Below are positions 10,904-22,058 of a DNA stretch of 64,000 bases, one piece after another. The notes beneath the pieces were generated by a model. The model had not been told where the DNA came from. It did no database searches and worked only from the letters and a program-made list of their open reading frames with translations. Source of the stretch: Rutidosis leptorrhynchoides (Eukaryota > Streptophyta > Magnoliopsida > Asterales > Asteraceae); assembly GCF_046630445.1 (NCBI RefSeq), contig NC_092333.1, positions 706,705,001 through 706,769,000 on the forward strand, read 5' to 3'. The translations under genes and the position numbers were made by a program. Numbering within the stretch: position 1 is the stretch's first letter; every line of letters begins with the position of its first letter.

Positions 10904-13900
10904 ATGTCACCAATAACTATATATCTAATACTCATATTCTCTCTTTTCATTCCACCAATCCCAACAACTGCTGATCAATCATACATCTCAATCCTCATAA
11001 ACCAAAACGGCCTTAATTTCGTCAAGAATTTGCTCATAACAAAAGCAATTTCATCACTCACACCCACTCCAATTTCACAAATTGAAAAGGCTGTGAAAAT
11101 CCCTGTAATTGGTAAAGTACGTATTGTTCTTTCTGATATTATAATTTACCGGGTCAATGTCGGGTCATCAGATGTTAGACCCGGTATATCAGGTGTTTCT
11201 ATTGTTGGGTCAGGTGTTACTTCTGATATGACTGTCAATTGGCATTATTCTTATGGTTCTTGGGTTGGTCCTATTTCGATTTCAGATAGTGGGACAGCTG
11301 CTATTGAGGTACTCCCTATTTTTCCAGTTTCAAGATTTATTGAAAATGTTTAAGTCAATTTCAAATTTAGAAATTGAGCAAGTACTTAGCTTTTAGTTTT
11401 GTTATTGTTAGCATTTGGATACCAAATGTCCTTTTAGCTTATTTAAGAGGAAAATAAATAACTTTATATCGCCATAGATCATAATTAATGTGCGTTTGAT
11501 AAAAACAGAATGATCAAGCGCTAAATGGTTCGAATTCACTAATGTTGTATTCTCTAGTTTTTTTTTTTTTTTTCCAGCGGAAAGGAATGGAAAAGAAAGG
11601 GGATGAAGTGTTTTACTATCCTTCCCAATCCGTCCAAATATGGGCGGAGAATGTTATTAACAAAATATTAATGTACTATCCTTTCTAATCCTCTACTCTC
11701 TTCTCCTTTCTGCTTAAAATAAAAACTCGAGAATCACTATTATTTTTTAATCCGTCTATTTCTTTTCCTTTCCATTATAAAAAAATCTAGAGAATGCAGC
11801 GTAAAAGGTTCTAATAGAAATTGGTTATGAACATTTGATAATGATTCTGAATCAGCTCCACCATTGATGTAAAAATAATGTATTAACCTTTTAAAGGAAG
11901 GAAATAAATGATATCGTTGTTTGATAAGTGTTGGTAATATTATTTATAGTCATTAAAGGAAATGAAGGTGTTGAATGATTAAGACGGTATTTCAACTCTG
12001 AATGGTTCAAAACATATTGTTGAACGGATCAACATCACTTGTCATGCAGATGTTAGTAACAAGCATATCAAATGCTGAGATTCAGTTAATGGGAAGTTTA
12101 TTTCGTTATTGATGGGTGTTAATGTTTTTGTGCTAAGGTTACCGGTATGGAAATCGGTTTAGTGCTAGGTTTGGATTATCAAGAAGGATCGATGAAACTT
12201 TCGGTTATGGAATGTAACTGTCATATACGTGATATATCCATAGACCTAAAAGAAGGAGCATCTTGGCTCTATCAAGGGTATGTTTGTTATTACTTAGTTG
12301 ACTTTATTACAGTTATTTCTGTTAGGACTGTGACTAGCTCATGTCACTACTCCAACATAAAAGCCCTAATATTATACATTCTTTTAGGATTGTGGATGCT
12401 TTTAAAGACGAAATTATATCAGCTGTAGAGAAGGCGTTTACCAAGAAACTGAAGAGTGAGATTTCAGAGCTTGCATCTGTTCTACAAACTCTTCCAAAAC
12501 ATATTCCGGTGGATAATGCTGTTTCGTTGAACGTTACATTTGTTAATAACCCTTTCTTGAGTAACACGTCATTAGGGTTCGAGATAAATGGGTTATTCGT
12601 GGATTCTAAAGTCAACAAACTTTCATACCACAACCATTTGCAGCCACCAATATCTTGTTCAGATCCTTTAAAAATGATTGGAATTGCCCTAGATGAAGCT
12701 GTTTTCGAATCTGCTTCCAACTTATACTACGATGTGAGGCCTAAATTTCTAAATTCAGCCTGTATAATATAATCTGGAGGTGGCAGTTATAAATGGGTCA
12801 ATTAGGATTGTGCTTTATCTCTTACGGGTTAAACACCTAGCTTAAAAGGAAACGGGTCAAATGGGTTAAAATTCGCCTGCGTTATAATGCTTCTAATACA
12901 TAAAAATCTCGTATTTGTTTTATGAAACAAAAAAAAATTAGATTATTGAAATAATGGTATACCTTAACTCATATTTGATACACTAATACTAGTTAATATG
13001 TGTTCTGGGTCAAATTACTCCATTGTGATCCAAACCCACTTTGACCCGTTCCTAAAGCTGTCCTACCACCCATTTTCCACCTCTAGTTATGAAGTTCAAT
13101 AAATTTAACATATGGATCACATAAACTTGTACTTTCAGGCTAAGTTTATGCAGTGGATTGTGGATAAAGTTCCAGAACAAAATCTTTTGAACACGGCAGG
13201 ATGGAGATTTATTATTCCGCAGCTGTACAAAAAGTACCCAAATGCTGATATGAATTTAAACATCTCTCTGTCTGATCCTCCATTAGTGCAGATAGCGTCA
13301 CAGAATATTGCTGCAACAGTCTATGCAGATTTGATCATAGATGTCCTTGGAGCGGATGAAACAATCCCCGTTATTTGTATCTCACTGGTAAACTTCATTA
13401 ACTCAAATGAAAATTACATAATAAGGTAACCATGTTTGGTCACAATTTTTTATTTTTATTTTTGGGGCTCAACCAGTCTTGTTTTCACCCATAAATAGGT
13501 AATAAACTTTCATGATATTTAAGTTACGGTAACTAAACTTCATTACTACTTCAATAATGGTGACTTTGCAGCTTAGATGTTGCTAACTTTGACCAAACAT
13601 TGTCTTTTCTATGTAATAATTTTTTTATAAATAAGCAAAAAACAATGCATAATTGAAATTAGCTACATACGGAGTTATTGTAAAACTACATAAAGATTAT
13701 CTCTATTTCGGTAGACATTCATACAAGGGTTTTTCTTGTTTTAGGTAATGTCTGGCACAGGTTCAGTTCATATTATCGGAAATAACCTTGCTGGTCGTTT
13801 GAATCTGGATGATTTCACCATGTCGTTAAAATGGAGTAAAGTTGGCAACTTGCACATGTTTCTTATTCAGGTAATCAATTTATTTGTTGTAGACAAGAAA

Positions 13901-14795
13901 CATCTACTCACTTTTGAACCAAAGGTCGCTTGAAGTTCCGTTCTTTTTGCAAGTCTATAAAAATATCGTTTACAATGGTGGATCAAGAAAATTTTAAAAC
14001 GTTAAAATTTGAAAAAAAGACGGGGAAATTTGTCGAAATTTAACAAAAAAATAAACTTAACGTCGGACTTCAACATATAATTACACTAAAAAAAATTTGA
14101 TCGTCGAGGGCGGCCAACCTCGGTTGCCCCTTAATAGATCCCTCTGCTTACAAAGGCTTCTTGGTTTTTTTTGCCAAAAGGAGTCGGTTGACTGGTTCGT
14201 TAACATGTCAAACGGGTAATGTTAAGATGGGTCGGGTTGGGTTGGGTTGGGTGGGGTTGTTTGACCCACCAACACCTTTTTTTAATAAGTATGTTATTCT
14301 GATTTTCAGAAACTCACTATTAACATTATCATCGAAATTTTATAGGAATGAAACACTATAAGAGGTTAAATACTTGAGTATATGATTGTAAACCTTCTAA
14401 AATTTGACATATTTTCAAGAAAACACTCTTCTGCAAAATGCACGAGTAAAGTTGTTGGTATACTATTTTATAAGAAACTGTCTAAAGACAGATAAAATAC
14501 ACAAGTCCTATTACTCTAGAGTCATCTAAACTTGGTGGCTTATGATCACTTTAATCTTACTTTCTACTTTGTTCAATTTTGTTGGTTGCAGCCTGTAATA
14601 TGGACAATGATCGAAACTGTTTTCTTGCCGTATGCAAATGCACGCCTCGGGATCGGGTTCCCTTTGCCTATAATCAACGGCTTTACGCTACAAAATGCTG
14701 AGATAATATCCTCGCAATCTAGAATCACAGTGTGCAGCGACGTTAGTTATGAGGAGTCGTTTAAGAGCAGCCACGCTCGAATCTACACTTCATAA
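10904..14795 (+). CDS. BPI/LBP/CETP-family lipid-binding protein, six exons, 489 aa
   Basis: Exons 10904-11308, 12138-12277, 12388-12733, 13139-13387, 13745-13870 and 14592-14795, all with GT-AG introns; the 1470-nt sum keeps frame from ATG to TAA. The protein begins with a signal-peptide-like MSPITIYLILIFSLFIP, so secretion or endomembrane entry is likely. The N-terminal BPI half (LNFVKNLL...VGKVRIVLSDI...SGTAAIEV) and C-terminal half (FMQWIVDKVPEQNLLNTA, WRFIIPQLYKKYPN, DMNLNISLSDPP, GFPLPIINGF) match the plant BPI/LBP proteins of Arabidopsis At1g04970/At3g20270, which have nearly the same length (about 490 aa). The family folds into two tubular lipid-binding barrels; plant members are reported to bind bacterial lipopolysaccharide. 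The start at 10904 is the first ATG, just before the hydrophobic segment. Intron 1 (829 bp) and intron 5 (721 bp) are long and the rest short. Confidence 0.92.
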
Positions 14796-15633
14796 GACTT
14801 GAAAGACAGTCATCATGTACAATGTTTGTATAGTTTGTACATAACTTTAGACCACTGTAATTTGCTCTATTATTAATTATTAATATTTTGAGTTATAAAT
14901 AATGCAGCATAAATGATAATTATCAATTATAAATCAGATTTTGAGCATAGATTATTGACTTTGACATCTTTAACGTAGAAGATGTTGCAATTGATATTTG
15001 GACCTGAAATTGAAAAATAAAAAACTCGTACATATAAATGATAATCGACGACGACAACAAAACCTAATACCACATGTGGTGTATGAGGGAGGTGAGATAT
15101 AGATAATCCTTCATCTATCCTGGAATAAAGACAAGTCATTTCTCCACCCAGAGTGAAACACTCTCGAGAGTAAAAAAAGTCATCCCTCTCTTTATTCGAC
15201 GGATAAAGAGATTGTTTCCGAGAGGACCTCCGGCCTTAAAGTAGGAAAAAGTTTTTTTTTTTTTTTTTTTTTTTCAAGTACTAAAATACTAAAATAATAA
15301 TGGACACTATGAAAATGGTAGAATCAAATTTTCATGGATTTTAAATCCTGCCTGAAATTTAATTTAGACTCTAAGAGTCAGTCAAGTCGCCAATAAATTG
15401 ACGATTGTTGTCAACTCAATAGAGCCGTAATATAAATGATAATCATCAAGTTTAAATTACACTAAAAGTTCAAAGGTCTAGACTTGCTAACTCCTAATAG
15501 TTGAAGGGGTAACTCTTTACTATCATAGTTCTTGAATAAACACAAGATAACATAGACAAAGAAAAGATTTTGATTTCTAAATTCAATCCGAATTACAATA
15601 AAACCTTTCTTAAACCCTTGTTTCTCATACATC
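14796..15633. other. Intergenic region between BPI/LBP and tRNase Z genes
   Basis: AT-rich, with a poly(T) run at about 15251-15274 that could be a reversed poly(A) tail of a retroposon. The last 80 bases before 15634 are probably the tRNase Z 5' UTR. No further gene seen. Confidence 0.35.
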
Positions 15634-17803
15634 ATGCGGTTCTTGATGTCAACTACAAGCCCTAGCTTTCCGTCTCCACCTCCACTTCACCAATATACAA
15701 TAAAACAACCCCAATTTATACCATTTCAAAAACCAACAAAACCCCATGAAAATTCTGTAAAATCCCAGAAAAATTCAGGGTTTTTATCGGCAATTGGGAA
15801 CGCAATTGAAGAACAAGAATATAGAAAAGCTAGGGCTGAAGTTATAAGAAAAGGAACAGGTTTAGATGGTTATAATATTGAAGGTGTTTCAATTGGTGGT
15901 CATGAAACTTGTATTATTATTCCAGAGTTTAAGTGTGCTTTTGATATTGGACGGTGTCCACCAAGAGCTGTTGCCATGAATTACTTGTTTATTACTCATG
16001 CTCATCTTGATCACATTGTAAGGTTTGCTTAAAGTTTGTATTTTTATGAATTTTTATGGTTAATTTAGTGAATTTGATGCTTATATTGAAGCAATTAAGT
16101 GTTCAGTTAAATGATATTATATTGGGATAGTAGTATGGTCTGCTTACTTTAACTTTTAAAAGTGATTATCTGATTTGTAGCTTTATAAGTTGCAGATATT
16201 CAGTATTTAGTGCAGATGCAACAAAACTGTATATAGGATCATATGGCTTATTATAATCTTTGAAAATATTGTCAAACACTTACCTAATTGTTATTAATTT
16301 ATTATATGATTATCCAACTTCAAGCCACATAATCATGTGCAAACGCTCTCGTTTGTTGCATGTTTTCTTATGGTGTATTATTTGATTGTGCTTATTCTAT
16401 ATCGTTTAATCTCTAGCAAAACACAATATAAAACCACTCATAATTAATTTTGAAGTTTAGAGGGATATTTTGTTTCTTCAATTTGTTGATTTATATCTAT
16501 AGAATCTTTATAAAGATCCAATCTTGTGGTTGTAGGGTGGACTACCCATGTATGTTGCGACTCGTGGGTTGTACAGCATGAGTCCTCCAACTGTATTCGT
16601 ACCTTCTTCAATTAAAGAAGATGTAGAAAACTTGATGGACCTTCACAGGAAGATGGGTCAGGTGGAGTTAAACCTAGACTTGGTTGCATTGGATGTTGGT
16701 CCGTATTCTTTATATATCTCATTTTATCATGTGACATTAACACCTCGATGTTTCCGAATCCGTACCAATTTTGTGTTTTTTTCAGGAGACACATATGAGC
16801 TAAGAAACGACCTTGTTGTACGCCCATTTAAAACTCATCATGTTATACCCAGTCAGGTATATTCTATTGATCTTTGATATTATAGTATGTTATTTTATGA
16901 TGGTTTTACTAATTAATGTCGAATTGCTCAATAATTGGCTTTATCGATTTATAATCTTTAGGGTTACGTAATTTACTCAGTGCGGAAGAAGCTAAAGAAG
17001 CAATACGCTCATCTGAAAGGAAGAGAGATAGAGAAAAAGAAGAAATCTGGTGTCGAGGTTGGTATTTTTGCCCGACATAAGTTTCTACTAGCACATTTTT
17101 CTTATCTTAATTTTTTGTGATTTTCTGTTTGTATTTTTAGATCACGGATATTATATTATCCCCTGAGGTGGCGTTCACCGGAGATACAAATTCTGATTTT
17201 CTACTCGATCCACGAAGTTCTGATGCCTTGAGGGCTAAAGTTCTCATAACTGAGGTACATGTTACAGTATTTCTACATCTATCTATGCGAAGTAATTTTG
17301 AATTCTTGACTTGATAATTATGTATTACAGGCTACTTTTTTGGATGACAAATGCACAATTGAGCATGCACGAGAGCATGGTCATATGCATATTGACGAGG
17401 TATTGTTTACATCGATACATTAAAGATGTGCACGAAATTAAGAATTTTATAAAGTTTATAATGTGTGCATGTGGAATAACTTTAGCATCAAACTTCAGAT
17501 TACAGAGCATGCTAAGTGGATTAGGAACAATGCCATTCTTTTGACTCATTTTTCCTCACGTTATCATATCGAGGTAATCACAATAACCCTTGCCAGTTGT
17601 CACATATGAAACTAAACGATTTTTGCATGGTAGCTCTCGTAATCTAGAAGTGATGGAGAACACGATGAATAAACGGAGCATGTTTTTTTTTTTTAATTTG
17701 ATGTTTGCAGGAAATTCGTCAAGCTGTGACAAAGTTGCAGTCAAAGGTTTCAGCCAAAGTGGTTCCACTTACAGAAGGTTTTAGATCAATGTACTCATCG
17801 TAA
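15634..17803 (+). CDS. TRZ2: Chloroplast-type tRNase Z (short form), eight exons, 354 aa
   Basis: Exons 15634-16017, 16536-16698, 16786-16856, 16962-17057, 17141-17254, 17331-17399, 17499-17573 and 17711-17803; the 1065-nt sum is in frame from ATG to TAA. tRNase Z removes the 3' trailer of precursor tRNAs with a two-zinc metallo-beta-lactamase fold. The defining motif THAHLDHI (residues 121-128; H122, H124, D126, H127) closes exon 1. Further zinc-ligand blocks are HHVIP, FTGDTNSD, EHGHMHI and LTHFSSRYH. A Lys/Arg-rich stretch near VRKKLKKQYAHLKGREIEKK is the likely flexible arm that grips tRNA. The first 50 residues are Ser/Thr/Pro-rich with few acids, fitting a plastid transit peptide. Length equals Arabidopsis TRZ2 (At2g04530), the plastid form. 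Its stop lies 208 bp from the convergent mtKAS stop. Confidence 0.95.
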
Positions 17804-18011
17804 TCGCATAATCTGGCTTCAATATGTGTATTTTTGTTCAATTTTTGTGTATACCTAGAGTTCTGAAAGTAGAGTAATGAAGCCGTTAAACCAGTTCAGA
17901 ATCACTATTGTAGAAAGAAAACATCTTAAAGAATTAAGAGTTCAACAAAGAAATATTATCAGTCAAAATTGATTGCAATAAACTTTAATTTGTGACATTT
18001 TTTTGTTTTGT

Positions 18012-20922
18012 TTAAGACATGGTTGTGAAAAGAAGTGCAGCGTTTGTTCCCCCAAAACCAAAAGCATTTGATAAGGCTGCTCTGATTTGCATCTCTTTTG
18101 AAGTAGTCAGAGGCATGAAACCATCTTTGAAAATAGGATCTGGGTTCACCAAGTTGAGCGACAAAGGAGCAATTCCCTGCACCAATTGCAATAAAGCATG
18201 AAACTTTACATCATTAAAAGTTTATAACAGATATAATTAACGCAGTTAACTGAATGATACGAAGACTGTAGGATTGCGTATATTTACTTTATGTATGGCA
18301 AGAACTGTGAATATAGCCTCAACGGCTCCAGCAGCCCCAAGAAGATGACCAATGGCACCCTAATGGTACAAAAAAATCCAACATCAGAAAATCGAATACC
18401 ATAATCAAGATCATCTTTTCAACTAATTTTTTTAATAAAGTTAAGAACTTCACTAAAAAAAAAAGTGGAAATTTCATATATTTTTTTGGCTTTTCTTCAT
18501 GAAATCTCTATATAAGTTACCTTTGTGGATGAAAACGCCAAGGCACCTGATGTTGCATGATCCGAAAACAGAGTTTTTATTGCATGGGCTTCCACCATAT
18601 CACCTGTTGCGCAAAAGATCAAACTTTAGACAACCCTTAATAATACTATTACATGAGCAGTTCAAGTAGATAAAAAAGGATCACCCAAAGGCGTAGAAGT
18701 AGCATGGGCATTCACATAGTTCACTTGATCAGGACAAAGACCTGACTGCAAATTAAAAAAAAAAAAATTAAAATTAAAAAAAAAAACATTTTTAGAAACA
18801 AAGTCAAATACATACAAATCTGAATCAGTGGGAATTGAATTATACATAAAAGACTTAACTTGATTACCTGCTTCAATGCACGTGACATGGCCAAAATAGC
18901 ACCTCTTCCATCTGTGTGTGGTTGTGTGATGTGATGTGCATCACCTTAACAAGAAAAGTGCATAAATTCAGGATTGAAACACGTAATATTCAATCAAAGG
19001 TCAACTAGATCATACCGGTAGGTGATCCTTACACCACTATTTTTTGCTATACACCACTGAATGTGCTTCAGGATGTTGTATTGTACAATGCTTTAAAACA
19101 TATATACTGGTGTATGGCTAAAAAGTGGTGGTGTAAGGATCATCACCCGATCATACCTGACATCCCATATCCACGAAGCTCGGCATATATATTTGCTCCT
19201 CTATTTTTTGCATGTTCGAGTTCCTATGTCAAAAGCTATAAACGTAAGAGATATAGACACAAGGATTGCATAAATAATATTCATGCACTAAAATTACTCA
19301 CTTCCAACACAAGAGCACCAGCACCTTCTCCTATGCTGCATTTAAAAACATGGTTAATTACGAGTCATAGTGCTCATCGCAAAATGCTTTTTGTTATGCT
19401 ATTTATTAGAAATATGAATTATAATTATATGCAAACATACACAAATCCATCTCTATCACAATCAAATGGCCTTGAAGCTTCTTGAGGGGTTGAGTTGTAC
19501 TTTGTAGCTAATGCCCTTAACCTGATTTTAATAGATTGTATCCCATTAGTCCATACTGGTGACATAATCGAACTATAACATAAAAAAGTAATAACTATAA
19601 GATCATTGAGCAATCAAATAAAGATTTGAATACCTGGAGAACCCAGCTATAGATAATGCATCAATGCTGGCCTCTGTTCCTCCGGCCACCATGACATCAG
19701 CATCTCCAAACTGAATCATCCTTGCTGCATCACCTATTGAATTTGCCCCTGTCGCACAAGCAGTCACTGCAGCATGATTGGGTCCCTAAATTTTAAATTA
19801 CTTAATTTGACACAAATCTTATAGCTTTACAACAGCTGACATTCACAAATAAAAATAAATAAATAAAATCAGTTTGTTTACTAATGATCACACACACCTG
19901 AAAACCATATTTCATGCTTACATGACCAGACGCCATGTTGATCAATATCCGAGGCACAAAAAAAGGACTAAGACGGCGTAGTCTCTGGTTTAGAAAACAT
20001 ACAACAGTCATCGTAAAATTTAATTTTAATTTCTGAAAAGAATTTATAAAAGCAAACCTTTTCACAGATCAACTGTGATGCATCAAGTATATCACCCATG
20101 CTTCCAATTCCTCCACCTATAGAAACTCCCTGATTTCGTCAAGATATAAACTTAATTAATAAATCATAATTAAGGCAAAACACAACTACCATGAAAAACA
20201 TATATGGGAAAAATACGGTTTTCTCTTTGTCCTCCTGCTCAGACGGGATCCAGTTCGCGTCTTTAAGTGCTTCGTCTGCTGCATAAAGTGCATAACTTAT
20301 AAACCTTGCAATTGATTTATTATGCTGCAAAAATAAACACAACCTAAAACATCAATAACTAATAATAAGATCAGATCTAAAATAATTTTCTATGAAAGAT
20401 TATACTCGATAATAATTAATATCGTCTAATACCTTAGAATCGAGCCATTGTGACTCGTTGAATTCGCCAGGTTTAGTACCACAAGGTACAGTAGCAGCTA
20501 CTTTTGAAGTCAATTGATCAAAAGTATACAACTGAGTATCCTGATCAAATTCATCCATTTTCAAGTCTTGAATAGATAAAGCCCTAATTCCACTTTCACC
20601 TTTTATTAAACGATTCCATGTAGTTTCAACTCCACAACCTAATGGTGTAACCATTCCTAAACCTAACAACAATTCAGAATTAAACACACAATTACTCACT
20701 AAAGTTTATTACTGCAAAAACTAAGTTCTACTAAACTGTCATTACATACGAATATCAACGTGAATAACTCATTTTGGAGAGAATTGAGATGAAATTACCA
20801 GTGATGACAACTCTTCTTTGAGGGGAAAATGGAGGTGGATTGAAGGGTTTACTTGAAGATGAGAATGAACGATGAATTTGGCGATATAATTGTGAAGATT
20901 TAAACCACCATCGTGTGTTCAT
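18012..20922 (-). CDS. mtKAS: Mitochondrial beta-ketoacyl-ACP synthase (mtKAS), fourteen exons, 470 aa
   Basis: Minus-strand exons in order: 20922-20799, 20662-20433, 20324-20217, 20129-20058, 19984-19898, 19785-19634, 19521-19441, 19335-19302, 19223-19157, 18944-18868, 18745-18685, 18603-18521, 18359-18288, 18176-18012; 1413 nt in frame. The enzyme condenses malonyl-ACP with acyl-ACP in fatty-acid elongation. Thiolase-fold marks: [15 protein letters not shown] at the domain start, active-site Cys in [13 protein letters not shown] (exon 6), catalytic His in [11 protein letters not shown] (exon 11/12), catalytic Lys in STKGAIGH and second His in GHLLGAAGA (exon 12/13), and the C-terminal [12 protein letters not shown]. 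The N-terminus ([24 protein letters not shown]) is Arg/Ser-rich, a mitochondrial presequence style, matching the single-gene mtKAS of Arabidopsis (At2g04540) that makes octanoyl precursors for lipoate. Exon 8 is only 34 nt. A MITE sits in intron 9 directly beside the exon 9 donor. Confidence 0.95.
19017..19148. mobile_element. Mutator-like MITE (132 bp) in mtKAS intron 9, 9-bp TSD
   Basis: Flanked by the identical 9-bp words GATCATACC (19008-19016 and 19149-19157). The ends are inverted repeats of about 40 bp: the left arm contains GTGATCCTTACACCACTATT, and the right arm read on the other strand contains GATCCTTACACCACCACTTT. A 9-bp duplication points to the Mutator superfamily. The right-hand duplication copy, read on the gene strand, is GGTATGATC and contains the exon 9 splice donor. 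Confidence 0.8.
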
Positions 20923-21094
20923 GGTAGCTGGATTCTTACCAGAAATTGTAAAATTTGTTAAAACCCCTGATAACTGCCTGCTAGTTTTAGCTGACTGACG
21001 ATGTTTATCTTGTTGTTTTTAGCCCCTGTTGTTTGAAAAAGATGTTACTTTACCCCCCTTAATAAACTAAGTATATTTATTTTATTTTTTATTT
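20923..21094. other. 5' flank of mtKAS
   Basis: Short flank upstream of the minus-strand mtKAS start; probable 5' UTR and promoter. No specific motif can be supported. Confidence 0.3.
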
Positions 21095-21358
21095 TTTTAG
21101 GTGAAAATAACGATTACTTAAATAAAAACGAAAAACATTTTCGAATAGAAAACGTCTTCAACAAAGGATACAAAACAGAACTCCGATGAGACTCGTACCT
21201 AGAAAACGACAAACGTACAAGTTATCTATACCTCGCCTCATCTTTAGAAAACCGAATCAAAAATCTAAACAACTTTGGGTTCATCAACAAACAAAACATA
21301 GACCCGCATGACACTACCAAACACGAAAACGAACAAACCGACTCAAACTTCTTGGAGG

Positions 21359-21424
<66 letters not shown>
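21095..21424 (-). mobile_element. LINE/SINE-like remnant, copy 2, with (TTA)n tract
   Basis: Inverted relative of 8440-8735: on the minus strand it carries GTCGTTTTCTAGGTACGAG and ATCGTTATTTTCACC and then an A-rich tail (plus-strand TTTATTTTATTTTTTA at about 21079-21098). At the other edge is a (TTA)n microsatellite (about 21360-21424), whose poly-Asn frame is an artefact. Class uncertain. Confidence 0.35.
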
Positions 21425-21426
<2 letters not shown>

Positions 21427-21791
21427 TGCAAAAATAATATATTTAAATAAATAAAATGAGTAATACTTTCTTTCAAAAGATGAAAACTCTCGTACAAGAA
21501 ACAAAAATTACAAATAGGAAGAAACATCATAAAGTGTCATAGTGAGGTGCAGTTATCTTTATTAAGAAAAATAATAATAATTCAATCCTTCTCAAGTCAG
21601 GTTTTGAATTTTTTTAATGTTATTTTTTTGTAATATAATATTTGATGAAAAAAAAATATACCAAAGAAAAATACATATTAAACCGAATCCATTCATATAA
21701 TTTTCATTAAATATTATATAACACAAATAAAATTGTTATTTTGTAGCGTAAAAATTAACAATAGGAGTAACATTCAATCGGATTTTTATTA

Positions 21792-21897
21792 TGTATTTTC
21801 TCATAACCAAGGACCAAAGCCACAAACGATTAACAATAATATTACGTATTTCACATAACCAAAGACCAAAGCCACAAACGATTAACAATGTTCATAC
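21792..21897. repeat. Tandem duplication, about 52-bp unit, two copies
   Basis: Both copies contain CATAACCAA(G/A)GACCAAAGCC followed by ACAAACGATTAACAAT, head to tail, in the flank downstream of the metalloprotease gene. No function evident. Confidence 0.8.
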
Positions 21898-22058
21898 AAC
21901 ATGACCGAATTCACTACCCCATTGTTGTTGAAGGTTTCTGAAAATGTAAATACCACAAACCCTATTATACAATTTCAAACACTCCAATATCTATGTACAA
22001 CAAAAACATATATAACAAACCACAACCAACTTGCTGTCTTTTCAACAAGAACAATAGT

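Noticed and set aside
18662-20065. Small separate minus-strand ORFs as independent genes
   Set aside because: They are single exons of the fourteen-exon mtKAS gene running into introns.
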